Source: Leptolyngbya sp. PLA1 (GTDB taxonomy: Bacteria > Planctomycetota > Phycisphaerae > Phycisphaerales > UBA1924). From it: a stretch of 58,116 bases of DNA. The position numbers and the translations under genes are program-made. Shown one piece after another: positions 43,267-51,987 of this stretch. The notes below the pieces were generated by a model. The model was not told the DNA's origin and ran no database searches. It was given only the letters and a program-made list of their open reading frames with translations. The DNA is taken from assembly GCA_021405315.1 (NCBI GenBank), contig QWIH01000021.1, positions 1 to 58,116 on the forward strand, written 5' to 3'. Each line of letters starts with the position of its first letter. Within the stretch, counting starts at the first letter, position 1.

Positions 43267-44001
43267 TCAGGCCGTGACCCCGCCCGACTCCGGAGCCCCT
43301 TCTTCGGGCTCGAGGTCGGGTGTGGCCCGGTAGCCCACGCCCCGGACGGTCTTCACGATGGCCCCCTGGTCGCCGAGCTTTCGCCTGATCGCGGTGATGT
43401 GCACGTCGATGGTGCGCTCCGTCACCGTGACCCCCGGCCCCATGGCCCTGCTCATCAGCGCGGACCTCGGCAGCACGCGCCCCCCGGTCTGGATGAGGGC
43501 CGCGAGCAGGCGGAACTCTGTGAGCGTCAGCTTGACGGGCGCTCCCCGGACGGTGGCCTCGTGCGTGTCCAGGTTCAGGACGGTTTCTCCCATCGTCAGC
43601 ACACGCCCGCTCGCATCCGGGCCCTGGGCCCTGCGGAGCACGGCCTCGACGCGCGCCAGAAGCACCTTGATCGAGAACGGCTTGGTGATGTAGTCATCGG
43701 CGCCGACCGTCAACCCCACGAGCTGATCGACCTCCTCTGACTTCGCCGTCAGCATGATGATGGGAACCGACGCCGTGGCGGGGTTGGACCTCACTCGGCT
43801 GGCGATCTCGGTCCCCGAAAGCTCCGGTAGCATGACATCCAAAAGGATGAGGTCGAAGGTCCGACTCGAAATCATTTCCAGAGCCTGACGTCCGGAAAAA
43901 CACACGGATACCTCATAGGACGCCCGCCGCAGGTTGTAGGCGAGCAGCTCGCTGAGGTCCCTTTCGTCCTCGACAACAAGCACTCGCTTCGGGGAGGCCA
44001 T
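43267..44001 (-). CDS. phoB: PhoB-type response regulator (OmpR family)
   Basis: The 244-residue protein starts at the ATG at 44001, with AAGGGG upstream. The receiver has the acidic pair in VEDERD and the phosphorylated Asp 55 in LILLDVML, with MLTAK at the usual lysine. The winged-helix DNA-binding domain includes LTLTEFRLLAALIQTGGRVLPRSALMSRAMG and RTIDVHITAIRRKLG, ending in VRGVGYRATPD. It pairs with the kinase downstream. A porin gene in the opposite direction, 615 bp away, is a likely target. Confidence 0.88.
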   Translation of the reverse strand: MASPKRVLVVEDERDLSELLAYNLRRASYEVSVCFSGRQALEMISSRTFDLILLDVMLPELSGTEIASRVRSNPATASVPIIMLTAKSEEVDQLVGLTVGADDYITKPFSIKVLLARVEAVLRRAQGPDASGRVLTMGETVLNLDTHEATVRGAPVKLTLTEFRLLAALIQTGGRVLPRSALMSRAMGPGVTVTERTIDVHITAIRRKLGDQGAIVKTVRGVGYRATPDLEPEEGAPESGGVTA

Positions 44002-44615
44002 GTGTTCAACCCCTTTTTTTTCAGAGCTTTGTGCTAGACTGATCGCGGTGGCTGTCACGGGCGTGATGGTAGAGTCACATAGTGAAGAACGCGCAAAGTC
44101 GATACGGTCTTTGCAATAAGTAAGTATTTTGGAAGGGTATCAGAAGAGAAATGCGTGGAAAACTTGTGTCGGGATAACTGGGCGACCCGAAAAAGTCAAT
44201 GGGCTAGTTTGCAGTCGCTAATGAGCGGGGGTATAGTCGGGCCCTCAACCCCCGTGCTCCTGAGAGGCGCGAGATGTTCAGCGCCAGGAGCAAGAGCGGA
44301 TGTCAGGACCGTGGGGCACCGAGGTGTGTGAATCAGCAGGCGTGGGCGGGCTATGAAACCCAACGCGTCTGGTGAAGACCGAGAACAAGCTTCTGGCCGG
44401 TGAGTCGCCGGTGCAGGGGCAGGATCGAGGGCGTGAGTCTCACGCCGAGCGGGCCTTGGAAAGGTCCGCGCCTTCCGGGGGTACCGGCGGGCACAGGTAG
44501 TTCAGGCGGATGCTCTTGGAGGGCTTCCGCGGCAGGGAGACCAGCGGCCGGACGCTCTGGCTCCCCGGAAGGATTCTCGGCGACCGATGGTGGTCCCAAG
44601 AAGGAGTTTCAAGAA
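44002..44615. promoter_or_regulatory. Intergenic regulatory region between phoB and porin
   Basis: This 614-bp stretch separates two divergent genes and has visibly lower GC around 44080-44220. I see a plausible porin promoter at 44209-44237 and a long leader after it. A CTGTCAC at 44052 resembles one Pho-box half, but no full tandem repeat is visible. No protein is supported here. Confidence 0.4.
44209..44237 (+). promoter_or_regulatory. Candidate porin promoter
   Basis: TTGCAG (44209-44214), a 17-base spacer and TATAGT (44232-44237) form a good sigma-70-like pair. It predicts a start near 44244 and an untranslated leader of about 370 bases before the ATG at 44616. Confidence 0.5.
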
Positions 44616-45845
44616 ATGACGCAGACCAAGGTTCTTCTTTTCGTGGCGGGCATGAGCCTCTCCGCGGTCGCCTTCGCGGGCAACCCCGAGCTGCAGGCCG
44701 ATGCTGCCAACCGCGCGAGCCTCTCGGCCGCGGCCGGCGCTGGCTGGGACCAGAACTTCTGGATCTCCGACGGCGGGAACAACTCCCTGCACATCGGTGG
44801 CGACACCCAGTTCCGGTACAACCTCACCATCCGCGATGAGGACTTCGCCGGCGACCAGGACGATTTCACCCACGGCTTCAACTCCCCCAGCAACCGCATC
44901 CGCTTCTGGGGCACCATCTGGGACAAGGCCCTGTCCTACAAGATCCAGGGCAACTTCTCCTCCGAGAACCCCGGTGGCGGCGGATTCACCCTCGAGGACG
45001 CCTGGGGCGCCTACGACTTCGGCAACAACTTCACCATGATGTGGGGCCAGATGAAGGCTCCCCTCAACCGCGCTGACATCGTCGACAACACCTTCCAGAT
45101 GAGCGCCGACCGCTCCCTGGCCTCCGCCGCCTTCACCGCCGGCTACACCCAGGGCATCGCCGGCGTCTACACCTCCGACATGGTCAAGGTCACCGGCGCG
45201 TTCCACGACGGCGCCAGCAGCCAGAACTCCGACTTCACCAGCGGCGCAGAGGCTGACTACGCCGTCCTCCTCCGCGTCGATGTCCAGGCCATGGGCAACG
45301 ACTGGAACCGCTGGAACGACTACACCTCCTGGAAGTCCGCCAAGGACAATGGCCTCCTCATCGGCGGCGCCCTCAACTGGCAGTCCGGCGGCGAGACCGG
45401 CGGCACCTCCGACGTCGACGCCCTCAACTACACCCTCGACGCCTCCTTCGAGGGTCAGGGCTGGGGCGTGTGGTTCGCCTTCTACGGCGCCCACATCGAT
45501 GCCGGCACCTCCGACATCGACAACTTCGCCGCTGAGCTCGGCGCCTCCTTCTTCTTCACCGAGCAGTTCGAAGGCTTCGCCCGCTGGGACGGCTTCTTCC
45601 TCGATGACGATGCGTTCGGCGGCGACACCGACATCCACTTCGCCACCGTCGGCGTGAACTACTACCTCTCCCCCGAGAGCCACGCCGCCAAGTTCACCGG
45701 TCAGTTCGGCTACGCCTTCAACGAGACCACCAACCTCTTCGACCCCTCTTCCGGCCTGATCTCCGACTCCACCCGCTACGGCTACCTCGGCCAGGGCGAG
45801 GATGGCGAGTGGACCCTGACCCTGCAGATGCAGGTCATGTTCTAA
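44616..45845 (+). CDS. OprP/OprO-like outer membrane porin, 409 aa
   Basis: The start is the ATG at 44616, with AAGGAG nine bases upstream. A signal peptide (MTQTKVLLFVAGMSLSAVAFAG) precedes a short linker, then beta strands alternating aromatic residues. Early segments fit phosphate-selective porins: HIGGDTQFRYNLTIRDE, NRIRFWGTIWDKALSYKIQGNFS and EDAWGAYDFGNNFTMMWGQMKAPLNR. The last strand ends in Phe (TLTLQMQVMF), as expected for Bam substrates. Acidic loops are common. Together with adjacent PhoB/PhoR this suggests phosphate uptake, although ion choice cannot be read from the sequence. Confidence 0.85.
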   Translation: MTQTKVLLFVAGMSLSAVAFAGNPELQADAANRASLSAAAGAGWDQNFWISDGGNNSLHIGGDTQFRYNLTIRDEDFAGDQDDFTHGFNSPSNRIRFWGTIWDKALSYKIQGNFSSENPGGGGFTLEDAWGAYDFGNNFTMMWGQMKAPLNRADIVDNTFQMSADRSLASAAFTAGYTQGIAGVYTSDMVKVTGAFHDGASSQNSDFTSGAEADYAVLLRVDVQAMGNDWNRWNDYTSWKSAKDNGLLIGGALNWQSGGETGGTSDVDALNYTLDASFEGQGWGVWFAFYGAHIDAGTSDIDNFAAELGASFFFTEQFEGFARWDGFFLDDDAFGGDTDIHFATVGVNYYLSPESHAAKFTGQFGYAFNETTNLFDPSSGLISDSTRYGYLGQGEDGEWTLTLQMQVMF

Positions 45846-45886
45846 GCCGCTCGGGCCCAGGCCCGATCGTCTGAAACAACACTCCT

Positions 45887-45912
45887 CCGGCCCCGTCGAA
45901 AGGCGGGGCCGG
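45887..45912 (+). terminator. Rho-independent terminator after the porin
   Basis: A 9-bp stem, CCGGCCCCG paired with CGGGGCCGG, with an eight-base loop, is followed by TTGCTTTTTGG. It lies 41 bases after the stop codon. Confidence 0.85.
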
Positions 45913-46005
45913 TTGCTTTTTGGTCCACCCACGACGGCTTTGCCCTTGACCGATCGGCACTTGTCAGGTACCTTCTTCGCGGGCAGTCAACCACGGGGCG
46001 GTAGC

Positions 46006-46072
46006 ATGAATCTCGGCATTCGGCATTCGGCATTCGGCATTCGGCCTGATCGTCGCCGCGGCGTCGCGCGGG
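46006..46072 (+). other. Out-of-frame start and signal-peptide region of the M36 protease
   Basis: The only ATG in the upstream region is at 46006. Read from it, the frame enters R-rich nonsense and stops at TGA about 90 bases on. The frame of the protease body, read backwards, meets a stop at 46007 and has no ATG, but encodes FGLIVAAASRGLLAQ just before the body. Joining the ATG to this by a +1 or -2 shift gives M-N-L-G-I-R-H-S-A-F-G-L-I-V-A-A-A-S-R-G-L-L-A, a proper signal peptide. Confidence 0.7.
46014..46045 (+). repeat. Heptanucleotide tandem repeat (CGGCATT x4 plus CGGC)
   Basis: Four perfect copies of CGGCATT at 46014-46041 are followed by a partial CGGC. The unit is 7 bp, so each copy gained or lost shifts the reading frame by one. 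The tract lies between the ATG at 46006 and the signal peptide core. Confidence 0.95.
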
Positions 46073-49000
46073 TTGCTCGCGCAGCCAGACCTTGACACCC
46101 TCCGAGAGCAGGAGATCGCCCAGATGGGCGACATCACGCCCAACGTCTCCGTCACCTACGGCGAGCTGGGCACGCCCACGTTCATCCGCTCCACCACCGC
46201 CTTTCTCTCCCGGCGCAGCACCGCCGCCCCGCTCGACATCGCCGCCGCGTTCGTGAACGACAACCCCGCCCTCTTCGGCGTGCCGTTCCCCGCGGCCAGC
46301 GACTATCGGTCGCTGCGAAACTACGTCACGCCCGGGCTCGGAGTGCGCCACATCACGCTCCAGCAGCGCCACGGCGGCCAAGACGTCTTCGGCAGCCTGC
46401 TCACCGCGAACATCACCACCGACGGCATGCTCGTCAACATCGGCAGTTCGTTCCTGCCCATGCCCGCGGGGCTGACGGGCGCGCCCGCGTGCGGCGCGCG
46501 AAACGCCATCGCCGCCGCGTGCGACGCGATGGACGATGACCGCCTCGAAGATCTCCTCGCGCTCGTGCCCGAAGCAACGGAGTGCACCACGGACTGGGCC
46601 GTGGGGCAGTCGGTGGGCGTGGGCAGCGCTACGGGCGGCATGTTCGTGCAGGCGGTGCTGTACCCGGTAAGCGCAACGGAGATCGTGCAGGCGTGGGATG
46701 TGCGCCTGCCCTACCGCGGTGCCGACGGCGGGGCGCAGTGGCAGTGCGTCGTCGCGCACAGCGACGGCAGCCTGCTGATGAGCCGCAACCTGGTGCAACA
46801 CTTTTGCCAGCCCGACCCGGTGACTTTAAAAGTGTTTCCGGGGGATTCGCCCGTGCCGGGGACGCCGGGATTGGCGGAGCCGGTGACCAGCGGCGACAGC
46901 GAGTGCGTGATGCGGGGCGTCAACTCGCCCTGCGACCAGAGCACGTTGGGGGATGGTCGGGTGCTGCTGAGCGTCGAGCCGAACCAGTATTCGCCGCAAG
47001 GCTGGATCAACGACGGCAACTACGCTCGGTGTGCCGACTTTCACAGTGGCGCTGTGGTGCAGACGTGCGGGAACAACACCTGGGTGTGGGCGAACTCCCT
47101 CCCGAACCGATGGCCAGTGCTCGGCACAAACGTGCCCGGGCGAGAGTTCGCTCCAGGTTTGGACTGGTCAGATGGAACAGCACAAACGCTCGTTGGTGTT
47201 GTCAATGCGTTTTATGCTGCGAATGAGTGGCACGACCGCACGTACGCCCTGGGGTTTGACGAGGCGGCAGGGAACTTCCAACAGGTGAACTTCACGGGGC
47301 AGGGCCTAGGCGGTGACGCGATGGAGGTTCGGACCGATGCGCCCGGCAGCGGTTATGGTGCCAACGGAGCGTTTTGGGACGGGAGAGCCGAGGACGGGCG
47401 TCCATACAGGATCGAGTACTCGGGTGGGGCAGGCGGACGGCTGTCCGCATATGACCGGACAGTTGTGTTTCATGAGCTGACTCATGCGATGGCGGTGCGG
47501 CTGCATGCCCAGTACTTCATTGGGCACCCGGAGGCGCACGGACTGAGCGAGGGATGGGCGGACTACCTCGCCCTCGCCCTGACCCACGAGCCTGGTGATA
47601 GTCCCCACGATACCTACCCTGTGTTTTCATGGGCCGCCCGGCCGAACGGATCGCCCCTCCAGCACTACTACTTCGGCGCCAGAACATACCCCTATAGCTA
47701 CCACCCGGGAATCAACCCGCTTACCTACGGGTTTATCGATCCCGGCGTGACAGCGCCAGTGATCCCCTTTCCACCGGTGCCGATCCTCAATGAGGGTGGC
47801 ATTCCCCGGAACCCACACAACCTCAACCCGGTTCGAACCGAGGCACACTTCGTCGGACAGGTGTGGTGCAACATGCTCGTCAACTGCCGGCGGGAGCTTG
47901 CGGTCGACTTGGCGGATGCCGACGCGGCCAATGAGATAATGCTGCAACTCGTGATCGACGGGATGAAGCTCGACCCGGGGTCGCCGACGTTCATTGAAGC
48001 CCGCGACGCCATTCTGCAGGCCGATGTTCTTCGGTATGGCGGCGTGCATCATCACGCAATCTGGGACGGATTCTGGCTCCGGGGCCTGGGTCATGATGCG
48101 AGAGGCGTTCCGGGAGGCTCTACGCGCGGGGTCATTGAGGGGTTTGAAGCACGCCCCCCGGGAAAGGTCTCCATCTTCTACCCCGAGGCTGTCCCGCTGA
48201 CGATCGAGACGTGTCGTCCAACCTCGATTGATGCCCTCATCGTTTCGTCCGGTTTTCCGCTAGTTGATGTGCGGGCGAACGCCGAGCCGAACCCGACCCC
48301 GCTCAACCTACCGCGCCCGTTGTCGCCCGTCGCGCCGGGACTGTACCGGCTCTCGTTGCCGGGTGCACCATGCGAGCAATCATGGCGGCTTTGGTTCGAG
48401 GCAACGGAGGCGGGGCCCGCCGGGAATGTGGACACGATCGGCCAGCCACACACGGTCACCGCCGGTCAGTCGGCAGTTGTGTTCGCTGATAGCATGGAGA
48501 CGACCACGGGTTGGACGACCGCCATGGACCCACCATACCCGCCCGGGTCGCTACTGACAGCAGGTGCGTGGGCTCTAGTTGATCCCCGCGGGGGCTACGT
48601 CTACCCCACTCGAGACCACTCCAGCGGGGCCGGTCATCTGTGCTTCGTTACGGAAGATGGCCCACAGACTGTGCCGACAGACTCGCGGCACAATGACGTA
48701 GATTCGGATGGCCTGGGCGTTGCCCTCACCTCTCCTCCATTCGAGGTGCCCCCCGAGACCACGGTCATCATCGAGTTCTGGCAGTGGTTTGTTGACCGTG
48801 ACAGAAACGCCACCGGCCCGCAGCCAGCACCGTCTGACCAGGAGTTCTTCGTCGAGTGGCTCCAGGGTGCGGAACCGCCGGTCATCGTGGAGGTGTACGG
48901 TCCCGCGCACTCGGCCCCGCGTTGGCAGCGGCGCCGGGTTACCGTGCCGTCGAGCATCGGAGAGGGGACCGCGAGAGTCCGGTTTCGGTGCGTGGACCCG

Positions 49001-49255
49001 CCGCCTGACACCACAGTGGAAGGCGGCATTGACGATGTCGTCATCTACGTGATCGACGGATGTGAAGAGTGCTGCGACGGCGACCTCAACCAAGACGGTA
49101 ATCAGGACACCGACGACGTCAGCTACCTGGCTGGTGTGGTTGCGGGCGGCGAGAACCCGACCGGCGTCGATCCGGATTTCAACCGAGATGGAAACGTAGA
49201 CCAAGACGATGTGGCCGCGCTTCTCAACTACAACGCGGGGGCCGGATGCCCATGA
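46073..49255 (+). CDS. M36-type (fungalysin-like) metalloprotease with dockerin-like end
   Basis: The frame body runs from the TTG at 46073, taken as the formal start; the true start is probably the ATG at 46006, out of frame at present. The N-terminal 150 residues resemble a propeptide (NVSVTYGELGTPTFIRSTTAF, then AAAFVNDNPALFGVPF). The catalytic site is HELTHAMA (residues 467-474) with the third ligand in EGWADYLAL (E493), the M36 arrangement. A Cys-rich and a CBM/MAM-like region (VVFADSMETTTGWTTAMD) follow. The last 60 residues hold two dockerin-like repeats (DLNQDGNQDTDDV, DFNRDGNVDQDDV). It is an exported protease. Base use becomes less GC-rich after about 46.8 kb. Confidence 0.8.
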   Translation: MLAQPDLDTLREQEIAQMGDITPNVSVTYGELGTPTFIRSTTAFLSRRSTAAPLDIAAAFVNDNPALFGVPFPAASDYRSLRNYVTPGLGVRHITLQQRHGGQDVFGSLLTANITTDGMLVNIGSSFLPMPAGLTGAPACGARNAIAAACDAMDDDRLEDLLALVPEATECTTDWAVGQSVGVGSATGGMFVQAVLYPVSATEIVQAWDVRLPYRGADGGAQWQCVVAHSDGSLLMSRNLVQHFCQPDPVTLKVFPGDSPVPGTPGLAEPVTSGDSECVMRGVNSPCDQSTLGDGRVLLSVEPNQYSPQGWINDGNYARCADFHSGAVVQTCGNNTWVWANSLPNRWPVLGTNVPGREFAPGLDWSDGTAQTLVGVVNAFYAANEWHDRTYALGFDEAAGNFQQVNFTGQGLGGDAMEVRTDAPGSGYGANGAFWDGRAEDGRPYRIEYSGGAGGRLSAYDRTVVFHELTHAMAVRLHAQYFIGHPEAHGLSEGWADYLALALTHEPGDSPHDTYPVFSWAARPNGSPLQHYYFGARTYPYSYHPGINPLTYGFIDPGVTAPVIPFPPVPILNEGGIPRNPHNLNPVRTEAHFVGQVWCNMLVNCRRELAVDLADADAANEIMLQLVIDGMKLDPGSPTFIEARDAILQADVLRYGGVHHHAIWDGFWLRGLGHDARGVPGGSTRGVIEGFEARPPGKVSIFYPEAVPLTIETCRPTSIDALIVSSGFPLVDVRANAEPNPTPLNLPRPLSPVAPGLYRLSLPGAPCEQSWRLWFEATEAGPAGNVDTIGQPHTVTAGQSAVVFADSMETTTGWTTAMDPPYPPGSLLTAGAWALVDPRGGYVYPTRDHSSGAGHLCFVTEDGPQTVPTDSRHNDVDSDGLGVALTSPPFEVPPETTVIIEFWQWFVDRDRNATGPQPAPSDQEFFVEWLQGAEPPVIVEVYGPAHSAPRWQRRRVTVPSSIGEGTARVRFRCVDPPPDTTVEGGIDDVVIYVIDGCEECCDGDLNQDGNQDTDDVSYLAGVVAGGENPTGVDPDFNRDGNVDQDDVAALLNYNAGAGCP

Positions 49256-50028
49256 TCCGACTCTCATCCCTGCTCTTGGTTGCTCTCGCGTCTGTAACTT
49301 CCGTCGGCGCCCAGCCCGTGCCCGATGTCGACTTGGGTGAGCGTTCGCAGGCGGAGACTGTTGAGGTGCCGATCCACCTGCAGTACCCGGAGGACGTGTT
49401 TTGGGTGAGTTTCCTCGTCGGTCCTGCGACGGCAAGCTCGGGGTTTCTTGACATCTACACGCGGTTTGAGGTGCTTACACCCAACGTGATGCTGTGGGCT
49501 CGCGCGGGGCTCTATGACGCCCAGACCGGCCTGCTCGTGACCACGATCGCTGGTGGAAGCCACGGCATGTTGTTCGGCAGCTTCGGACAGACAAGCCCTG
49601 TTCGTCCTTGGAACGTCCAGTGCGCCACGCCGAATGCCCCGGAGTTCTGCGATTGGTTCGCGTGCGGGTTCTCCGGGCGGGAAGGGGAACTGCCTGCAGG
49701 TGCCTACCTGCTCGCCATCGCGAACGACAACGTGGGGTTCTACGACGGCTTTGACGTGCGTGTTACCGTGCTTCCTGGGCAACGGGCACAGCGTGACCTC
49801 ACGCTCTACCTTCGAGTCCAGCCGCCCGAGGTTCCGTTCTGCGACCCTGACCTCAACTGGGACGGCAACGCAGACCAAGACGACGTCGCGCTCTTGGTGG
49901 ACAAGATCTCTCGCGGCGAGTGGAGCCCTTGCGATGCCAGCCCCGACTACAACCGTGACGGCACTGCCGACATGGATGACGTCCGCACGCTCATCGACGT
50001 CATAGCCAGCGGGGAGTGCCCCGGGTAG
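49252..50028 (+). CDS. Secreted dockerin-like protein, 258 aa
   Basis: I chose the ATG at 49252, which overlaps the protease stop (ATGA) and gives the signal peptide MIRLSSLLLVALASVTSVGAQ. The middle is a beta-sandwich-like domain with two Cys-containing loops (NVQCATPNAPEFCDWFACG). The C-terminus holds two dockerin-like repeats, DLNWDGNADQDDVALLVDKI and DYNRDGTADMDDVRTLIDVI. Coupling to the protease suggests the two act together outside the cell. No catalytic motif is seen. Confidence 0.78.
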   Translation: MIRLSSLLLVALASVTSVGAQPVPDVDLGERSQAETVEVPIHLQYPEDVFWVSFLVGPATASSGFLDIYTRFEVLTPNVMLWARAGLYDAQTGLLVTTIAGGSHGMLFGSFGQTSPVRPWNVQCATPNAPEFCDWFACGFSGREGELPAGAYLLAIANDNVGFYDGFDVRVTVLPGQRAQRDLTLYLRVQPPEVPFCDPDLNWDGNADQDDVALLVDKISRGEWSPCDASPDYNRDGTADMDDVRTLIDVIASGECPG

Positions 50029-50045
50029 GCACGCCGCGGCGTGCC
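50028..50045. terminator. Palindromic hairpin between convergent genes
   Basis: GGCACGC, loop CGCG, GCGTGCC fills the 17 bases between the dockerin-like gene stop and the argS stop exactly. There is no T run, so terminator function is likely but not certain. Confidence 0.5.
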
Positions 50046-51941
50046 CTACATCCGCTCGATCGTCGGGATGCCCAGCACGCCCAAGCCGTCCGCCAGCACC
50101 CGCGCCGTGAGGGCGCAGACCCGCAGGCGCGAGTCCCGCGCCCCGGGCTCCGCGGCGAGCACGGGGCAGCGGTCAAAGAACACGCTGAACGCGCCCGCCA
50201 GGTCGTACAGATACTGGCACAGGCGGTGAGGCTCCAGCGCCTCCGCCACTCCCGCGACCGCGGCGGGGTACCGCAGCAGCGCGAGCGCGAGTTGCTTCTC
50301 CGCCGGGTCGCTCGCGGAGAAGGGAGCGGTCTTCCAGCCCTCGCCCATGCCCCGCTCCGCCGCCTTGCGGAGGATGCTCCGCGTTCGGACGTAGGCGTAG
50401 AGGAGGTATGGCCCGGTGTTTCCCTCGAACGCGAGCATGCGGTCGAAGGAGAAGAGGTAGTCCTTGGTGCGGTCGGTGGACAGGTCGCCGTACTTGAGCG
50501 CTGCGATGCCCACGGCCCGGGCGATCTCCCGGGCCTGGGCGTCATCGAGCGTCTCGCCCCGCTGGGCGGCGGCGTCCTTCAGGGCCTGCTCGGCGCGGCC
50601 GAAGGTCTCCGCCAGCAGGTCCGCGAGACGCACGGTGTCACCCGAGCGGGTCTTGAACGGTCGGCCGTCCTCGCCGAGCACCGCCCCGAACGCGGCGTGC
50701 TCCATGTGGGCGGGCAGTCCCGTGCCCTTCACAACGGAGTACCCCGCGCGGATGCTGGCGGCGAAGACCTGCCTCAGGTGCAGGTTCTGGCGGGCGTCGA
50801 TCACGTAGATGAGGCGCGAGCCGCCGAGCTTCTGGACGCGGCGGCGGATGGCGCAGACGTCTGTCGTGGCATAGAGGAACCCGCCATCGGTCTTGCGGAT
50901 GATGCAGGGCTCCTTGATGGGCTTCCACAAGGGCTCGCCGTCGGGCCCCGCCGGCGGCTCATCGACCCGGATGACGATCGCGCCCTGGTCGTGGACGGCG
51001 ATGCCCCTGTCGAGCAGGTCCTGTACCATGGGCGCGAGTTCGTCGGCGTAGGTGGACTCGCCCGCGGTGTGCTCGTCGGTGACGTTGACCGCCAGGGTCT
51101 TGCAGACGTCCAGGCAGGTCTGCATCGTGACCTGGTAGATGCGCTGCCACACGGCGTAGGTCGCGGGGTCCTTCTTCTGGAGGTTGATCAGCGTCTGGCG
51201 GGCGAGCGTGAACGCCTCCGTCGCACCCCCCACCTGGGCTTCGAGTTCGGCCTCGGCCTTGGGCCCCAGCCCGAAGCGGCGGACGGCCTCGAGCCCCGCG
51301 AGGTCGCGCTGGCACTCGGCCTGGGCCGCGACGTAGGCCCGGTCGAGCTCATCGAGGGTGAGGGTCTCCAGCCGCGTGCGGCCCTGGCTGATCTCCCGCA
51401 TGAGGCGCCCGGTGACCATCGCGATGTTGAGTCCCCAGTCGCCCACGTGGTTCTGGCGGATGACCGTGTGGCCCAGGCGTTCGAGCGTGCGGGCGATGGC
51501 GTCGCCGATGATGGGGCTCCGCAGGTGCCCCACGTGCATCTGCTTGGCGAGGTTGACGCCCATGAGGTCGACAACGATGGTCGACGGGGGCTGCGCGGGC
51601 TCGATGCCGAGCGAGGGCGAGTCCAGAGCCGCGAGCATGGAGGCGATGGCCCGGGGCCTCAGCCGGATGTTGATGAACCCCGGCCCGGCGATGGATGCCG
51701 GGGTGAGGGGCTCGATGAGGTCGCCCGGGTCGACCTTGGCAACCAGCGCGAGCGCGGCGTCGCGGGGCTTCTGGCCCAGGCGCTTGGCCAGGCCCATGGC
51801 GGCGTTCGACTGGAAATCGCCGTGCTCCGGGTTCTTGCAGGGCGCGATGAGCGGATCGGCGTCCGCCGCCTCGGGGAATGCGGCGCGAATGGCGGCGGTG
51901 AATCGCTGGCTGAGTTCGACGAGCGGATCGCGTGAAGGCAT
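50046..51941 (-). CDS. argS: Arginine-tRNA ligase
   Basis: ArgS charges tRNA-Arg. The start is placed at the ATG at 51941; an upstream GTG is possible. The Arg N-terminal domain comes first (KNPEHGDFQSNAAMGLAKRLGQ). The HIGH region reads MGVNLAKQMHVGHLRSPIIGDAI. The synthetase core contains YATTDVCAIRRRVQKLG, and the KMSK-like region is GRPFKTRSGDTVRLADLL. The DALR-type anticodon-binding domain is at the C-terminus (GPYLLYAYVRTRSILRKA, then DRCPVLAAEPGARDSRLRVCALTARVLADGLGVLGI). The length of 631 residues is slightly long for the family. Confidence 0.94.
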   Translation of the reverse strand: MPSRDPLVELSQRFTAAIRAAFPEAADADPLIAPCKNPEHGDFQSNAAMGLAKRLGQKPRDAALALVAKVDPGDLIEPLTPASIAGPGFINIRLRPRAIASMLAALDSPSLGIEPAQPPSTIVVDLMGVNLAKQMHVGHLRSPIIGDAIARTLERLGHTVIRQNHVGDWGLNIAMVTGRLMREISQGRTRLETLTLDELDRAYVAAQAECQRDLAGLEAVRRFGLGPKAEAELEAQVGGATEAFTLARQTLINLQKKDPATYAVWQRIYQVTMQTCLDVCKTLAVNVTDEHTAGESTYADELAPMVQDLLDRGIAVHDQGAIVIRVDEPPAGPDGEPLWKPIKEPCIIRKTDGGFLYATTDVCAIRRRVQKLGGSRLIYVIDARQNLHLRQVFAASIRAGYSVVKGTGLPAHMEHAAFGAVLGEDGRPFKTRSGDTVRLADLLAETFGRAEQALKDAAAQRGETLDDAQAREIARAVGIAALKYGDLSTDRTKDYLFSFDRMLAFEGNTGPYLLYAYVRTRSILRKAAERGMGEGWKTAPFSASDPAEKQLALALLRYPAAVAGVAEALEPHRLCQYLYDLAGAFSVFFDRCPVLAAEPGARDSRLRVCALTARVLADGLGVLGIPTIERM

Positions 51942-51987
51942 GGCGGGGATGATAGGAACCGCCGCCTGGTCCACACGCTGTTGGGAA

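Noticed and set aside
44052..44078. Possible Pho box upstream of phoB
   Set aside because: Only one CTGTCA-like half and one GTCAC at the wrong spacing are seen; no full tandem repeat.
44502..45932. Open frame opposite the porin (about 476 codons)
   Set aside because: Very rich in G, V, A and E as expected from the complement of a porin gene; it also runs across the terminator region.
47829..47842. GGTTCGAACC-like T-loop sequence suggesting a tRNA
   Set aside because: It lies inside the protease coding frame, with no acceptor stem, D-loop or anticodon arm around it.
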